From the NCBI GenBank assembly GCA_000803105.1, contig JTDA01000004.1, forward strand, positions 186,001 through 250,000: 64,000 nucleotides of DNA, in the 5' to 3' direction. The notes beneath the pieces are model-generated. The model worked only from the letters and a program-made list of their open reading frames with translations, was not told where the DNA came from and ran no database searches. Position numbers and translations under genes: made by a program. This DNA comes from Coprobacter secundus. Its GTDB lineage: Bacteria; Bacteroidota; Bacteroidia; Bacteroidales; Coprobacteraceae. Shown piece by piece: positions 54,728-63,007 of this stretch. Each line of letters starts with the position of its first letter. Position 1 is the stretch's first letter.

Positions 54728-57637
54728 ATGGCTTTGTATTATAAAATATGCATCTGTTTGATAACCTGCATCACCGTTTTCATTCCGGTGAAAGCAACCC
54801 AACTCGGCATAGAATATTTCAGACTAAATAATCAACTACCCTCCACTTCAATTCAATGTATCACCCAAGATAAAGAAGGGCTTATCTGGTTCGGAACCAA
54901 TGAATGGGCAGCATGGTACGACGGTTATACCCTTCAAAGATTATCAACTGTAGAATTACATAACAACTTATCCCCAAAAATATATTGTTTACAAAATGAC
55001 AAATATGATAATATGTGGATAGGAACTACTAACGGAGCCTACCGTTACAATAAAAAAAATAGATTAGTAGAACAATATCGCCCTGACCCGAACAATAAAC
55101 TTGATAAAAGCAGAATTATATACAGTATTGCTCTCTCCCCTGACAAACAGATATATTTAGGCACTCGAAACGGTGTTTTCATTTATAATGAAAATAAAAA
55201 TTCATTAGAACTTTTCCCTTTATTTGCCCACCATAAAGAATTTAATGAAGCAATCAAGAGCGAACGTATAGCAAAAAAAATATATTTCGATAAGACAGGG
55301 CTACTATGGATTGGGACAGAAGGTAATGGACTCGTCATGATAAATATAAAAGAACAATCCCAATCTCACTATAAGTTTGACCCCAATAATATAAACAGTA
55401 TTCCCAGTAATTTTATCCAAAACATATACGAAGACAGATTCGGAAATCTATGGATCGCGACCAATGAAGGATTTGCCTTATATAAAAGAGAGCAGGATTG
55501 TTTTGTAAGTTATCAGTCGACAGGAATAAAAAGGCCGGTAACATCAATTGTCGATGACGGAAACAAGTCCCTCATCATCGGTACAGATAATGGCATAGCC
55601 ATATACGAACGTACTAAACATATTGTAAATTGGTTACAAAATAATCCTACAAATAATCTCAATAGCCTGCTCAGTAATAATGTAAGCACTTTATATAAAG
55701 ACCGTTCTGGCGTCATCTGGATAGGAACCTCCAATGGTGTTTGTAAACTATCTGAAAAAGGAAATATCTATCTATTCAAAAATATACCGGGAGATGAACA
55801 CTCCCAATCCCATAATACAATCCTCTTTATGCAAGCCGATAGCCATAGAAACGGAATATGGTTAGGTACCGGAGCTCAAGGAATAGATTTTTTTGATATG
55901 GATAATCAAATATTTTCCCATTACAATCTTCCCCCAATAGATAATAATACTACCCAATACAATCGGAATCATATACTAACCGGATTATTGACAAAAGAGG
56001 GAAAATTGATATTAGGCACAACATCGGCATTATTGAGCTTCGACCCTCAAAACAAAACATTTCAGTCTTTGGCATTTCCTCCAGAACATCAACCATTAAA
56101 AGAGGTATACGCCTTATGTGAGTCATCTGATGGAAATTTATGGATATCGGTTCTCGACAAAGGATTATACATGTACAATGCCAAACAAGACAAACTGACG
56201 CATATACTTCTCAAAGAAACACCCGAAGATAAACCCGATATTTTTACGAATATCAAAATCATTGTCGAGGATGAAAATCACGATATTTGGATGGCATTTC
56301 ATCAAGGAGGTATAGCCTGTTATAACTCTCAATCAGGAAAAACAGAATTTTATACACAAGAAAATACCCATGGACTGTTACCGGATAATTTAATTTGGGG
56401 AATTCAAAACTTAAATCATAACAGATTAGGTATTGCTACAGCTTCAGGTATTACATTTTTCGATTTAAAGAACAGAAAATTTGTCCTCGACAAAAAAATA
56501 AATAAAATTATCAATGGTGCCGTAACATCCATATTACAAGAGAAAAACGGAAAAATTTGGTTAGGTAGTGAACATGGAATCTTTTCCGTCCTTCCTTCTC
56601 CCAATAATGATATTATCCGATATTCGGAAATGGACGGATTGCAAGGTAACATTTTCTTTTATCAAGTGAAAGCTCAATTAGGTCCCTATCTATTTTTCGG
56701 AGGTGATAACGGGTTCAACATGATTGATACCAAAAAAAATATAAAATACACCTATATTCCCATTCCCGCTATTATATCCATCCGTAATGGAAATAAACTT
56801 TTCCGAATCCAAGAATTAGACTCTGAGAAAAATATACCTCTTCTGAAATTAACAACAAAAGACAAAGACTGCATTATAAATGTCTCAAACTTTTCCTATA
56901 TCAAAGAATGGAGAAATCGATTCCAATATCAAATAACGCCTTACGACACAACCTGGTACTGGATAGACTTTGGAAAAAATTCAATTAAACTTCCTGCATT
57001 ATCAAGCGGTAAATATACTCTATTGCTTCGAAGTTCAAATACCGAGGGAAAATGGAGTAATGAAAAAGAAGTTCTTAAAATTGACATAACATCTATCTGG
57101 ACAACCATTGCCTTAGTAACGTTATTATTAATCATTACTCTTTTGGCAACATTTTATCTACTAAATCTGAAATATCCTAAGTTTTATAAAAAATATAACA
57201 AGTTTAAAAACAAGAATAAAACAAAAATATTAAAAATACCTCAACTCAATATCATGCTCCCGAAACTACCGGATAATAAAACAAAAAAAATCATTGATGC
57301 TCTAATTTCCTCTATGGAAAACGACCATATATATACTAATAAACGATTAAATAAAGCTCAACTGGCGACATTAATCAACCTATCTGAATCTCAACTTTCC
57401 CAGATATTAAAAGAATTTTTTGGAAAAGGATTTAATGATTTTGTAAACTATTACCGAGTAGAAGCTGTCAAAAGAAAATTGCAAGCTCCCCAATACAAAG
57501 AGTATACTCTTTTAGGCATAGGAGAAGAATGCGGATTTAATTCCAAAACATCATTTTACCGCGTATTTAAAGAAATGACCGGTATTACACCCACCGAATA
57601 TATTGAACAAATAAACAAAGACCGGAAACAAGAATAA
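54728..57637 (+). CDS. Membrane-spanning propeller/Y_Y_Y/AraC transcriptional regulator
   Basis: 969 residues. A signal peptide or anchor (1-23) is followed by a periplasmic two-component-regulator beta-propeller with about nine or more Reg_prop repeats (for example GLIWFGTNEWAAWY, DNMWIGTTNGAYRYN, GLLWIGTEGNGL, GNLWIATNEGF, GVIWIGTSNGV). A Y_Y_Y domain (about 700-785) and one transmembrane helix (about 790-812) come next. A short Lys-rich linker leads to an AraC-type double helix-turn-helix (about 872-960: ATLINLSESQLSQILKEFF, GIGEECGFNSKTSFYRVFKE, MTGITPTEY). The histidine kinase, ATPase and receiver domains of hybrid two-component systems are absent. It probably senses a glycan fragment in the periplasm and controls the nearby SusCD-GH85 operon. 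Confidence 0.9.
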   Translation: MALYYKICICLITCITVFIPVKATQLGIEYFRLNNQLPSTSIQCITQDKEGLIWFGTNEWAAWYDGYTLQRLSTVELHNNLSPKIYCLQNDKYDNMWIGTTNGAYRYNKKNRLVEQYRPDPNNKLDKSRIIYSIALSPDKQIYLGTRNGVFIYNENKNSLELFPLFAHHKEFNEAIKSERIAKKIYFDKTGLLWIGTEGNGLVMINIKEQSQSHYKFDPNNINSIPSNFIQNIYEDRFGNLWIATNEGFALYKREQDCFVSYQSTGIKRPVTSIVDDGNKSLIIGTDNGIAIYERTKHIVNWLQNNPTNNLNSLLSNNVSTLYKDRSGVIWIGTSNGVCKLSEKGNIYLFKNIPGDEHSQSHNTILFMQADSHRNGIWLGTGAQGIDFFDMDNQIFSHYNLPPIDNNTTQYNRNHILTGLLTKEGKLILGTTSALLSFDPQNKTFQSLAFPPEHQPLKEVYALCESSDGNLWISVLDKGLYMYNAKQDKLTHILLKETPEDKPDIFTNIKIIVEDENHDIWMAFHQGGIACYNSQSGKTEFYTQENTHGLLPDNLIWGIQNLNHNRLGIATASGITFFDLKNRKFVLDKKINKIINGAVTSILQEKNGKIWLGSEHGIFSVLPSPNNDIIRYSEMDGLQGNIFFYQVKAQLGPYLFFGGDNGFNMIDTKKNIKYTYIPIPAIISIRNGNKLFRIQELDSEKNIPLLKLTTKDKDCIINVSNFSYIKEWRNRFQYQITPYDTTWYWIDFGKNSIKLPALSSGKYTLLLRSSNTEGKWSNEKEVLKIDITSIWTTIALVTLLLIITLLATFYLLNLKYPKFYKKYNKFKNKNKTKILKIPQLNIMLPKLPDNKTKKIIDALISSMENDHIYTNKRLNKAQLATLINLSESQLSQILKEFFGKGFNDFVNYYRVEAVKRKLQAPQYKEYTLLGIGEECGFNSKTSFYRVFKEMTGITPTEYIEQINKDRKQE

Positions 57638-57641
57638 GATA

Positions 57642-57690
57642 ATAAATCCGGAAATGTTGTTTATTTGATAAACAACATTTCCGGATTTAT
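57642..57690. terminator. Bidirectional terminator between the regulator and the nahK-like gene
   Basis: Perfect 23-bp arms (57642-57664 and 57668-57690) enclose a 3-nt loop. It lies between convergent genes and contains ATCCGGAAATGTTG. Confidence 0.8.
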
Positions 57691-57709
57691 AAGAAGCTGT
57701 CATTGTATC

Positions 57710-58792
57710 TCACATCAATCCGTTTATATAATCAAGCATCTCGGCCTCATGAGTCTCTATACTCTGTAATAATTTAAATTGAGCCAATGAACGTTGCCAA
57801 TTATGCTTAGGGAATTTTATCTTATAATAGCAATCGCCGTCAAGATAATCAGTCAGAAATCGAACAGTTTGCATATATGTCAACAACTTTGCTCCATAAG
57901 GCAAATTTTCGACTTCAACAGGTAACAAAAATGACTTTGCACTTTCAATATATCCCTTGGCAAAAGATTTGAATATATCCATATTCAAATTCACATTATC
58001 CAAATTTGCATCATCTTCTGCCCCTGTATTCCCAGCCGTACGAATAAAATCTCCAAAATCCGATAATACATACCCCGGCATCGTAGTATCCAAATCTATT
58101 ACACATAAAACTTTACCATTCTCATCAAAAAGCATATTGTTAACCTTAGTATCACAATGCGTTATGCGCTTAGGCAATATACCTTCTCTATGCAACCTCT
58201 CTGCCTTACACATTTCATCTGCACGCACCAATAACTCGTCTACCAACCCTTGCGCTTTCTCCAAACGTCCGGCCTTATTATTTTTTATTGATTCTTTAAA
58301 CGTTTCCAAACGAAATTCCATATTATGGAACTTCGGTATAGTCTCACCCAATTGCTGAGGTATATCCACCAACATTGACTGAAAATCGCCAAATGCTTTT
58401 CCCGTATAATACGCAAACTCAGGATTGACGGTCTCAAAAGTTTTGGATTTGGGTATCAATACTGAAATTCTCCAATAGCTCTCCCCGTCAAAATAATACA
58501 TCTTGCCATCTTTTGCCGGAATAAACCGAAGAGCTTTACGCTTAATATCAGTTTCTCCTCTTTCTTGCAATTTTTTCCGAATATGTTCTGTTACATTCAC
58601 AACATTTCTCTGAAGGAGATCGACATCTTTAAAAATAGAATGATTGATACGTTGTAAAACATAATCATCTGTATCGGATGAAACTGTTGCAACCCGGTAT
58701 GTATCATTTATCAAACCGGCCCCCATAGGCTCAATCACATCAACCGTTCCATCAATACTAAAATGTGACACAATGTCGTGTAAATTATTCAT
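57710..58792 (-). CDS. NahK-like N-acetylhexosamine 1-kinase (APH fold)
   Basis: A 360-residue phosphotransferase-fold kinase, matching the size of bifidobacterial NahK. It has GAGLINDTYRV near residues 24-34, a Lys/Arg-bearing N-lobe, the catalytic loop THCDTKVNNMLFD (Asp214, metal-binding Asn219) and VIDLDTTMPG (Asp233). NahK phosphorylates GlcNAc or GalNAc at C1 for entry into amino-sugar metabolism. Location beside the PUL with an endo-GlcNAcase supports that reading; generic aminoglycoside phosphotransferase is the fallback annotation. It converges with the regulator gene across a strong terminator. Confidence 0.75.
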   Translation of the reverse strand: MNNLHDIVSHFSIDGTVDVIEPMGAGLINDTYRVATVSSDTDDYVLQRINHSIFKDVDLLQRNVVNVTEHIRKKLQERGETDIKRKALRFIPAKDGKMYYFDGESYWRISVLIPKSKTFETVNPEFAYYTGKAFGDFQSMLVDIPQQLGETIPKFHNMEFRLETFKESIKNNKAGRLEKAQGLVDELLVRADEMCKAERLHREGILPKRITHCDTKVNNMLFDENGKVLCVIDLDTTMPGYVLSDFGDFIRTAGNTGAEDDANLDNVNLNMDIFKSFAKGYIESAKSFLLPVEVENLPYGAKLLTYMQTVRFLTDYLDGDCYYKIKFPKHNWQRSLAQFKLLQSIETHEAEMLDYINGLM

Positions 58793-58908
58793 GATATCAA
58801 GTATTTTATATATAATAATCTAAATAAATCGCAAAATAAGAATATTTCAGAGAATAATCAAAACAAACATTTAAAAAGAAATTTCAAATCTAAGAAAATT
58901 TGTTCATT

Positions 58909-61629
58909 CTAATTCATTTTTTCTTTTTTACCGGCGACAATAGCAACAACAGCAATCACCAAATAAACAAACCAGATAATATTCAAAGCCGGAGGCATCT
59001 CTGTCCTACCATAAGAATGTAAACCTGACAAATAGTAATTTACTCCAAAATATGTCATCCATACCGACAACATTGCGACGACCGACATACAACTAAAAGC
59101 AAATGCAGAAGACAGAATCGGCAAAAAACGACTATGTAAAATAAATGCATAAATAATCAGTGTAATCAATGCCCATGTTTCTTTAGGATCCCACCCCCAA
59201 TAACGTCCCCATGATTCATTAGCCCATACAGCTCCTAAAAATATTCCAGCTGACAAAAGAGCTACTCCAATATATAATGACATCTCATTTATAATACGAA
59301 GTTCCCGAATACCGCCATTCCATAGTAACAAATTGTCTGATTTTCTGAAAGCCATCAGAATCAAAGATAAAAATCCTATCAGAAAACTCATCCCGAAAAA
59401 ACCATAACTGGCTGTAATAACCGCAACATGTATCATCAACCAATATGACTTCAACACCGGAACCAAAGGGGTTATTTCAGGATCCATCCAATTCAAGTGT
59501 GCTACAAAAAGAATAACTCCCGCAAAAAACAAAGCTAAGGATAAAACAACTTGCGAACGTTTCAAAAATAACAATCCGGCAAATGCCGTAGACCATCCAA
59601 TATATACCATCGACTCATATGCATTCGCCCAAGGTGCCTGCCCTGAGATATACCATCGTAAAGCAATACCAAAAGTCAATCCCCCAAAAGTTATACAAGC
59701 CAAAACTATTAATATTCTCAACACTGACTTCCACCGATATCGATTTAATATCCGATACAAAGATATTCCCAACAAAAGAAGTCCCAAACTTATAAACAAA
59801 AAAGCCGATACTTCAAAAATCTTTATTTTATTATATAACAGTTCGGCATGAATACGAGAATCTGATATCTGTATTGCTCCCCCTTTTGCCTTCTGGTATA
59901 TTCTAATCATTCCTATTATTTCCTTTGCTTTTCCCCACTCTCCCGACAACACTGCAGCATTACTTTCTTCTGCAAACCATAGTAAAACCTTTGCTATAAA
60001 CAAAGAATCGGCCCCTGATAATCCCCGTAAATCATCACCCGCTGAAATCCAATGGTTCCTCCCATCTGACACTCCGGGAAATAAAGGCAACATCCGTCCC
60101 TGCTGCAACGAAAATATGATATTTATTTTTTCATCCAATTTCAAAATATCTTTTTCCATTCGGGAACGTTCTTTCTCTGATTTGGAATAAGCAGCCTGGA
60201 CCTTCTCTGCTAATTTATATTGCCCTGAAGCATTGAACGCATCAAAAAAAGCTATATAATTACCCGATGTTCCTAATAGTTGGTGTAATTCAAGAGATGT
60301 CTGTCGAATAAATGGAACCCGATTCCATATATCGGGCCGGAATATAATTCCTAAAAATACTTGTACAGCAGAATATCCATCGTAACTATCCGATTTGGAA
60401 ATTTTACGCAGCACAGCCCGTGCATAAGTATCCACAGGTTCAATCCTCCCTGATGGTGACTGTACCTGTAACTCTGCCCACGAATGACAGACAGCCTCCG
60501 GTAACACAAATTTATCGACCTCTGCCATTACATTTCCCTCCGCTTTCAATACCGGCAAATTCGAAAAAAATAAGAATATGACAACAACCAAAGACTTATT
60601 CTTTGACAGTAGACCCAATTGCCTACCTAACTCCCGAAACCGAGAATTACGTTCAAACATCATTCCCAAAATACCAATCAATAAAAACAAATAACCCAAA
60701 TAAGAAACAAGTGTCCCAAATTGATCTTTATTTACTGACAATACAGAACCTTTTTCATCTCTATCATAAGAAGTTTGGTATAATCGGTATCCTTGTTCAC
60801 TTACTACTCGATTCATATAAACAGTCTCTTCTTTACTCCATTCTGGCGTTATAATCGTCAAATCACTTTCATAAGATGAGGGACTCTCTGAGCCTGGATA
60901 ACGCACCAATCGAAAATCATTTAATTTTACACTAAATGGGAGTTTCATGTATATTGCTCCATATGATAAGTCTAATGATAAATTCTCTATTTCCAAACTA
61001 ACCGGTTCTCCTACATTTCCAGCCCTACCGGGAACCTCCATAATTGTATCGCAAGTAGAAGTAACTACACGAAAATGAAGAATATCAACACCAGATATAT
61101 CTTGATGTGCTCCCAATAGAGAAATATTAAAAAAACCACCGTCAAAAGTATGACATTCTGAAAAAGAAGTTGAGAATAAAGGATTTATATCCAATCGATG
61201 AAAAATACTAAAACTTTGTCCCGCACACATGCCCTTACAATTCAAATAAGTGTCACGTGTCAACATCTCTCTCGTCATCTTGCCTTCCCTTAAATGGATA
61301 CTACCCTCTATCCCGCTGATTGCCGTTATCCAAGCCCCTGCCAATATCCAGACAAAAGCCAGATGAAACAACAAAGTACCATATTTTTTGCGTTGACATA
61401 ATTTAACGGTAAATGCTATGGACAAAAAATTGATCACCATTAACAATTGCAACAAATAAAACCATGTACTATTATACACTGCTACTCGAGCCGAAACACG
61501 ACCCCAACAACTCTCTATCCAAGTAGCGGCAGCTAACGATATTACATATAAAGACAGCAATATCGCCATTGTACGATAAGAAGAAAAAAAGAACTTTAAA
61601 TAAGCATATAAACGGATAAAGATTTTCAT
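58909..61629 (-). CDS. Fused cytochrome c biogenesis protein CcsBA (System II)
   Basis: A 906-residue polytopic membrane protein. The N-terminal half resembles CcsB/ResB (helices near residues 20-36, 53-73 and 84-105, a large periplasmic domain, and a helix near 308-328). A second periplasmic segment (about 365-600) follows. The C-terminal half is CcsA with many helices and the haem-handling WWD motif ESWGRYWGWDPKETWAL (near residue 820), flanked by conserved histidines such as FILHSR. It exports haem and ligates it to CxxCH of apocytochromes c. A TATATTTG box lies 17 bp before the start. Confidence 0.92.
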   Translation of the reverse strand: MKIFIRLYAYLKFFFSSYRTMAILLSLYVISLAAATWIESCWGRVSARVAVYNSTWFYLLQLLMVINFLSIAFTVKLCQRKKYGTLLFHLAFVWILAGAWITAISGIEGSIHLREGKMTREMLTRDTYLNCKGMCAGQSFSIFHRLDINPLFSTSFSECHTFDGGFFNISLLGAHQDISGVDILHFRVVTSTCDTIMEVPGRAGNVGEPVSLEIENLSLDLSYGAIYMKLPFSVKLNDFRLVRYPGSESPSSYESDLTIITPEWSKEETVYMNRVVSEQGYRLYQTSYDRDEKGSVLSVNKDQFGTLVSYLGYLFLLIGILGMMFERNSRFRELGRQLGLLSKNKSLVVVIFLFFSNLPVLKAEGNVMAEVDKFVLPEAVCHSWAELQVQSPSGRIEPVDTYARAVLRKISKSDSYDGYSAVQVFLGIIFRPDIWNRVPFIRQTSLELHQLLGTSGNYIAFFDAFNASGQYKLAEKVQAAYSKSEKERSRMEKDILKLDEKINIIFSLQQGRMLPLFPGVSDGRNHWISAGDDLRGLSGADSLFIAKVLLWFAEESNAAVLSGEWGKAKEIIGMIRIYQKAKGGAIQISDSRIHAELLYNKIKIFEVSAFLFISLGLLLLGISLYRILNRYRWKSVLRILIVLACITFGGLTFGIALRWYISGQAPWANAYESMVYIGWSTAFAGLLFLKRSQVVLSLALFFAGVILFVAHLNWMDPEITPLVPVLKSYWLMIHVAVITASYGFFGMSFLIGFLSLILMAFRKSDNLLLWNGGIRELRIINEMSLYIGVALLSAGIFLGAVWANESWGRYWGWDPKETWALITLIIYAFILHSRFLPILSSAFAFSCMSVVAMLSVWMTYFGVNYYLSGLHSYGRTEMPPALNIIWFVYLVIAVVAIVAGKKEKMN

Positions 61630-61929
61630 GAAAAAATTATTTCTACAAATATAAAACAGTAATTATTAATAAGAAACCTTATCCTCTGTTTTTTATTGAT
61701 AGGTATGTAATACTCACGTACAATCAAAATAAAAGATACAGCCTACTCTGCTGCGTCTTGGAAATAGCAACACAAACCAATTCTCTTACTGTGCCCCCTT
61801 ATCTCCTCTCAAAAAGGGAAAATAGCAACCTTCTCAAAAGTGACATGTCCTCAGTGAAAAAGCTGTAATTTTGCTCCTTTCCCCCGAAAGGAATAATATA
61901 TAAATAAAATACAATTTTTATATTACACA
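61630..61929. other. Intergenic region with a weak repeat relic
   Basis: About 300 bp. Apart from the ccsBA promoter it holds AAGGGAAAATAGCAACCTTC at 61814-61833, similar to the central block of repeat copies A and D, with AAAAGTGA following. The match is short, so I treat it as a possible relic. CCTTTCCCCCGAAAGG near 61878 forms a small hairpin. Confidence 0.35.
61646..61653 (-). promoter_or_regulatory. Promoter -7 box of ccsBA
   Basis: The minus strand reads TATATTTG, an exact TAnnTTTG, 17 bp before the ATG at 61629, which predicts a very short leader. Confidence 0.5.
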
Positions 61930-62472
61930 TCAAAGAGATTTTTCTAAAATAACTTCTCCATATAAGGAGTATATTACAATTTTTCCTAAAGAATAAATAG
62001 CAAAAGTCGGTAAACGTCCCTCTTTAGGCAAAGCTATCGATCCCGGATTACAAATCATCATATTCTTATCTATTCTCAGTTCCCATAAATGTGTATGCCC
62101 AAAAAGAAATATTCCTTCAGAAAAACCCTTCGGCAACTGATTAGGATTATAAATATGACCATGAGTAGCGAATATACGATAATCATTATCCAATATCAAT
62201 GCATAATCCGACATACAAGAGAAATCAAGCACCATTTGATCTACTTCTGCCTCACAATTTCCTCTAACTGCTATTATCTCTGCAGAATATTGATTCAATA
62301 ATTCGGCAACCCCCTTAGGATTATGTCCTTCTGGAAGAGGATTACGAGGCCCATGATAAAGAATATCACCTAAGATAATCAATCCATCACACCCCAATCG
62401 TTCATATTGGGCTAAAGCTCTCTTTAATGCAATTTCCGACCCATGTATATCAGAAATTATCATATATGTCAT
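61930..62472 (-). CDS. YfcE-like metallophosphoesterase
   Basis: From the ATG at 62472 the product is 180 residues, close to E. coli YfcE (184). Calcineurin-like motifs are visible: MIISDIHGSEIAL (Asp and His), LGDILYHGPRN, AVRGNCEAEVD, IFATHGHIYNP and FGHTHLWEL. YfcE is a manganese-dependent phosphodiesterase with no clear physiological substrate. The start lies one base after the stop of the ParB-like gene, so the genes are tightly coupled. Upstream in-frame ATGs (to 62520) overlap that gene and give a non-homologous extension. Confidence 0.9.
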   Translation of the reverse strand: MTYMIISDIHGSEIALKRALAQYERLGCDGLIILGDILYHGPRNPLPEGHNPKGVAELLNQYSAEIIAVRGNCEAEVDQMVLDFSCMSDYALILDNDYRIFATHGHIYNPNQLPKGFSEGIFLFGHTHLWELRIDKNMMICNPGSIALPKEGRLPTFAIYSLGKIVIYSLYGEVILEKSL

Positions 62473-62473
62473 T

Positions 62474-62998
62474 TCACCGCATTTTTTCATTGATAGGAAT
62501 ACTGAATTCTTTATTAGCAAAAAGTGATGCTAAACCTGAAATCTGTTTTAGCCGCAATAATTCATCCTTATCCATTCCGATATGTTTTTGTATCCAAGAA
62601 TCTGTCATACCGGCCTGAGTCAGTTCCGACACAATTTCACACATCAATTCGATACTATGAGTTCCTCGTGCTCGATTATGACGAATTGTCGAAGCCATAC
62701 GATTCGACAAATCTTTTTCTATAACCACAACCGGAAGCAAACCCTTTTCCCGTTCGTAAATCCTTTTAGACGTTTTGAGCACCGAATAACGATGAAATCC
62801 GTCCACCAATTCATACATATCTTCATCTGCAACATAATAACAGACGCAAGGCATTGTATAACCATCTTCCCAAATTGACAACTCCAACAATTTCATCTCT
62901 GGTGGTGGTACGATGTTTGGATTATAATTATTTGCTCTGACTTTTTCTACAGGAACTGCTTTTACATTATAAACAGGACTTATGAAAGACTTTTTCAT
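62474..62998 (-). CDS. IbrB-like ParB/Srx-domain protein
   Basis: A 174-residue ParB-like protein. The N-terminal ParB/sulfiredoxin fold (about residues 10-115) shows VPVEKVRANNYNPN, the nucleotide-binding ELVDGFHRYSV and STIRHNRARGTHS motifs. A helix-turn-helix-like segment (about 125-165) follows. It pairs with the DUF3440 gene 9 bp upstream, as IbrB pairs with IbrA in E. coli, where they were described as regulators of immunoglobulin-binding proteins. Their biochemical action is unknown. The yfcE-like gene follows directly. Confidence 0.85.
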   Translation of the reverse strand: MKKSFISPVYNVKAVPVEKVRANNYNPNIVPPPEMKLLELSIWEDGYTMPCVCYYVADEDMYELVDGFHRYSVLKTSKRIYEREKGLLPVVVIEKDLSNRMASTIRHNRARGTHSIELMCEIVSELTQAGMTDSWIQKHIGMDKDELLRLKQISGLASLFANKEFSIPINEKMR

Positions 62999-63007
62999 AT
63001 ACTCGTT

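Noticed and set aside
61814-61843. A fifth full copy of the dispersed repeat
   Set aside because: Only about 30 bp resemble the central block and neither end is convincing, so it is recorded only as a possible relic.
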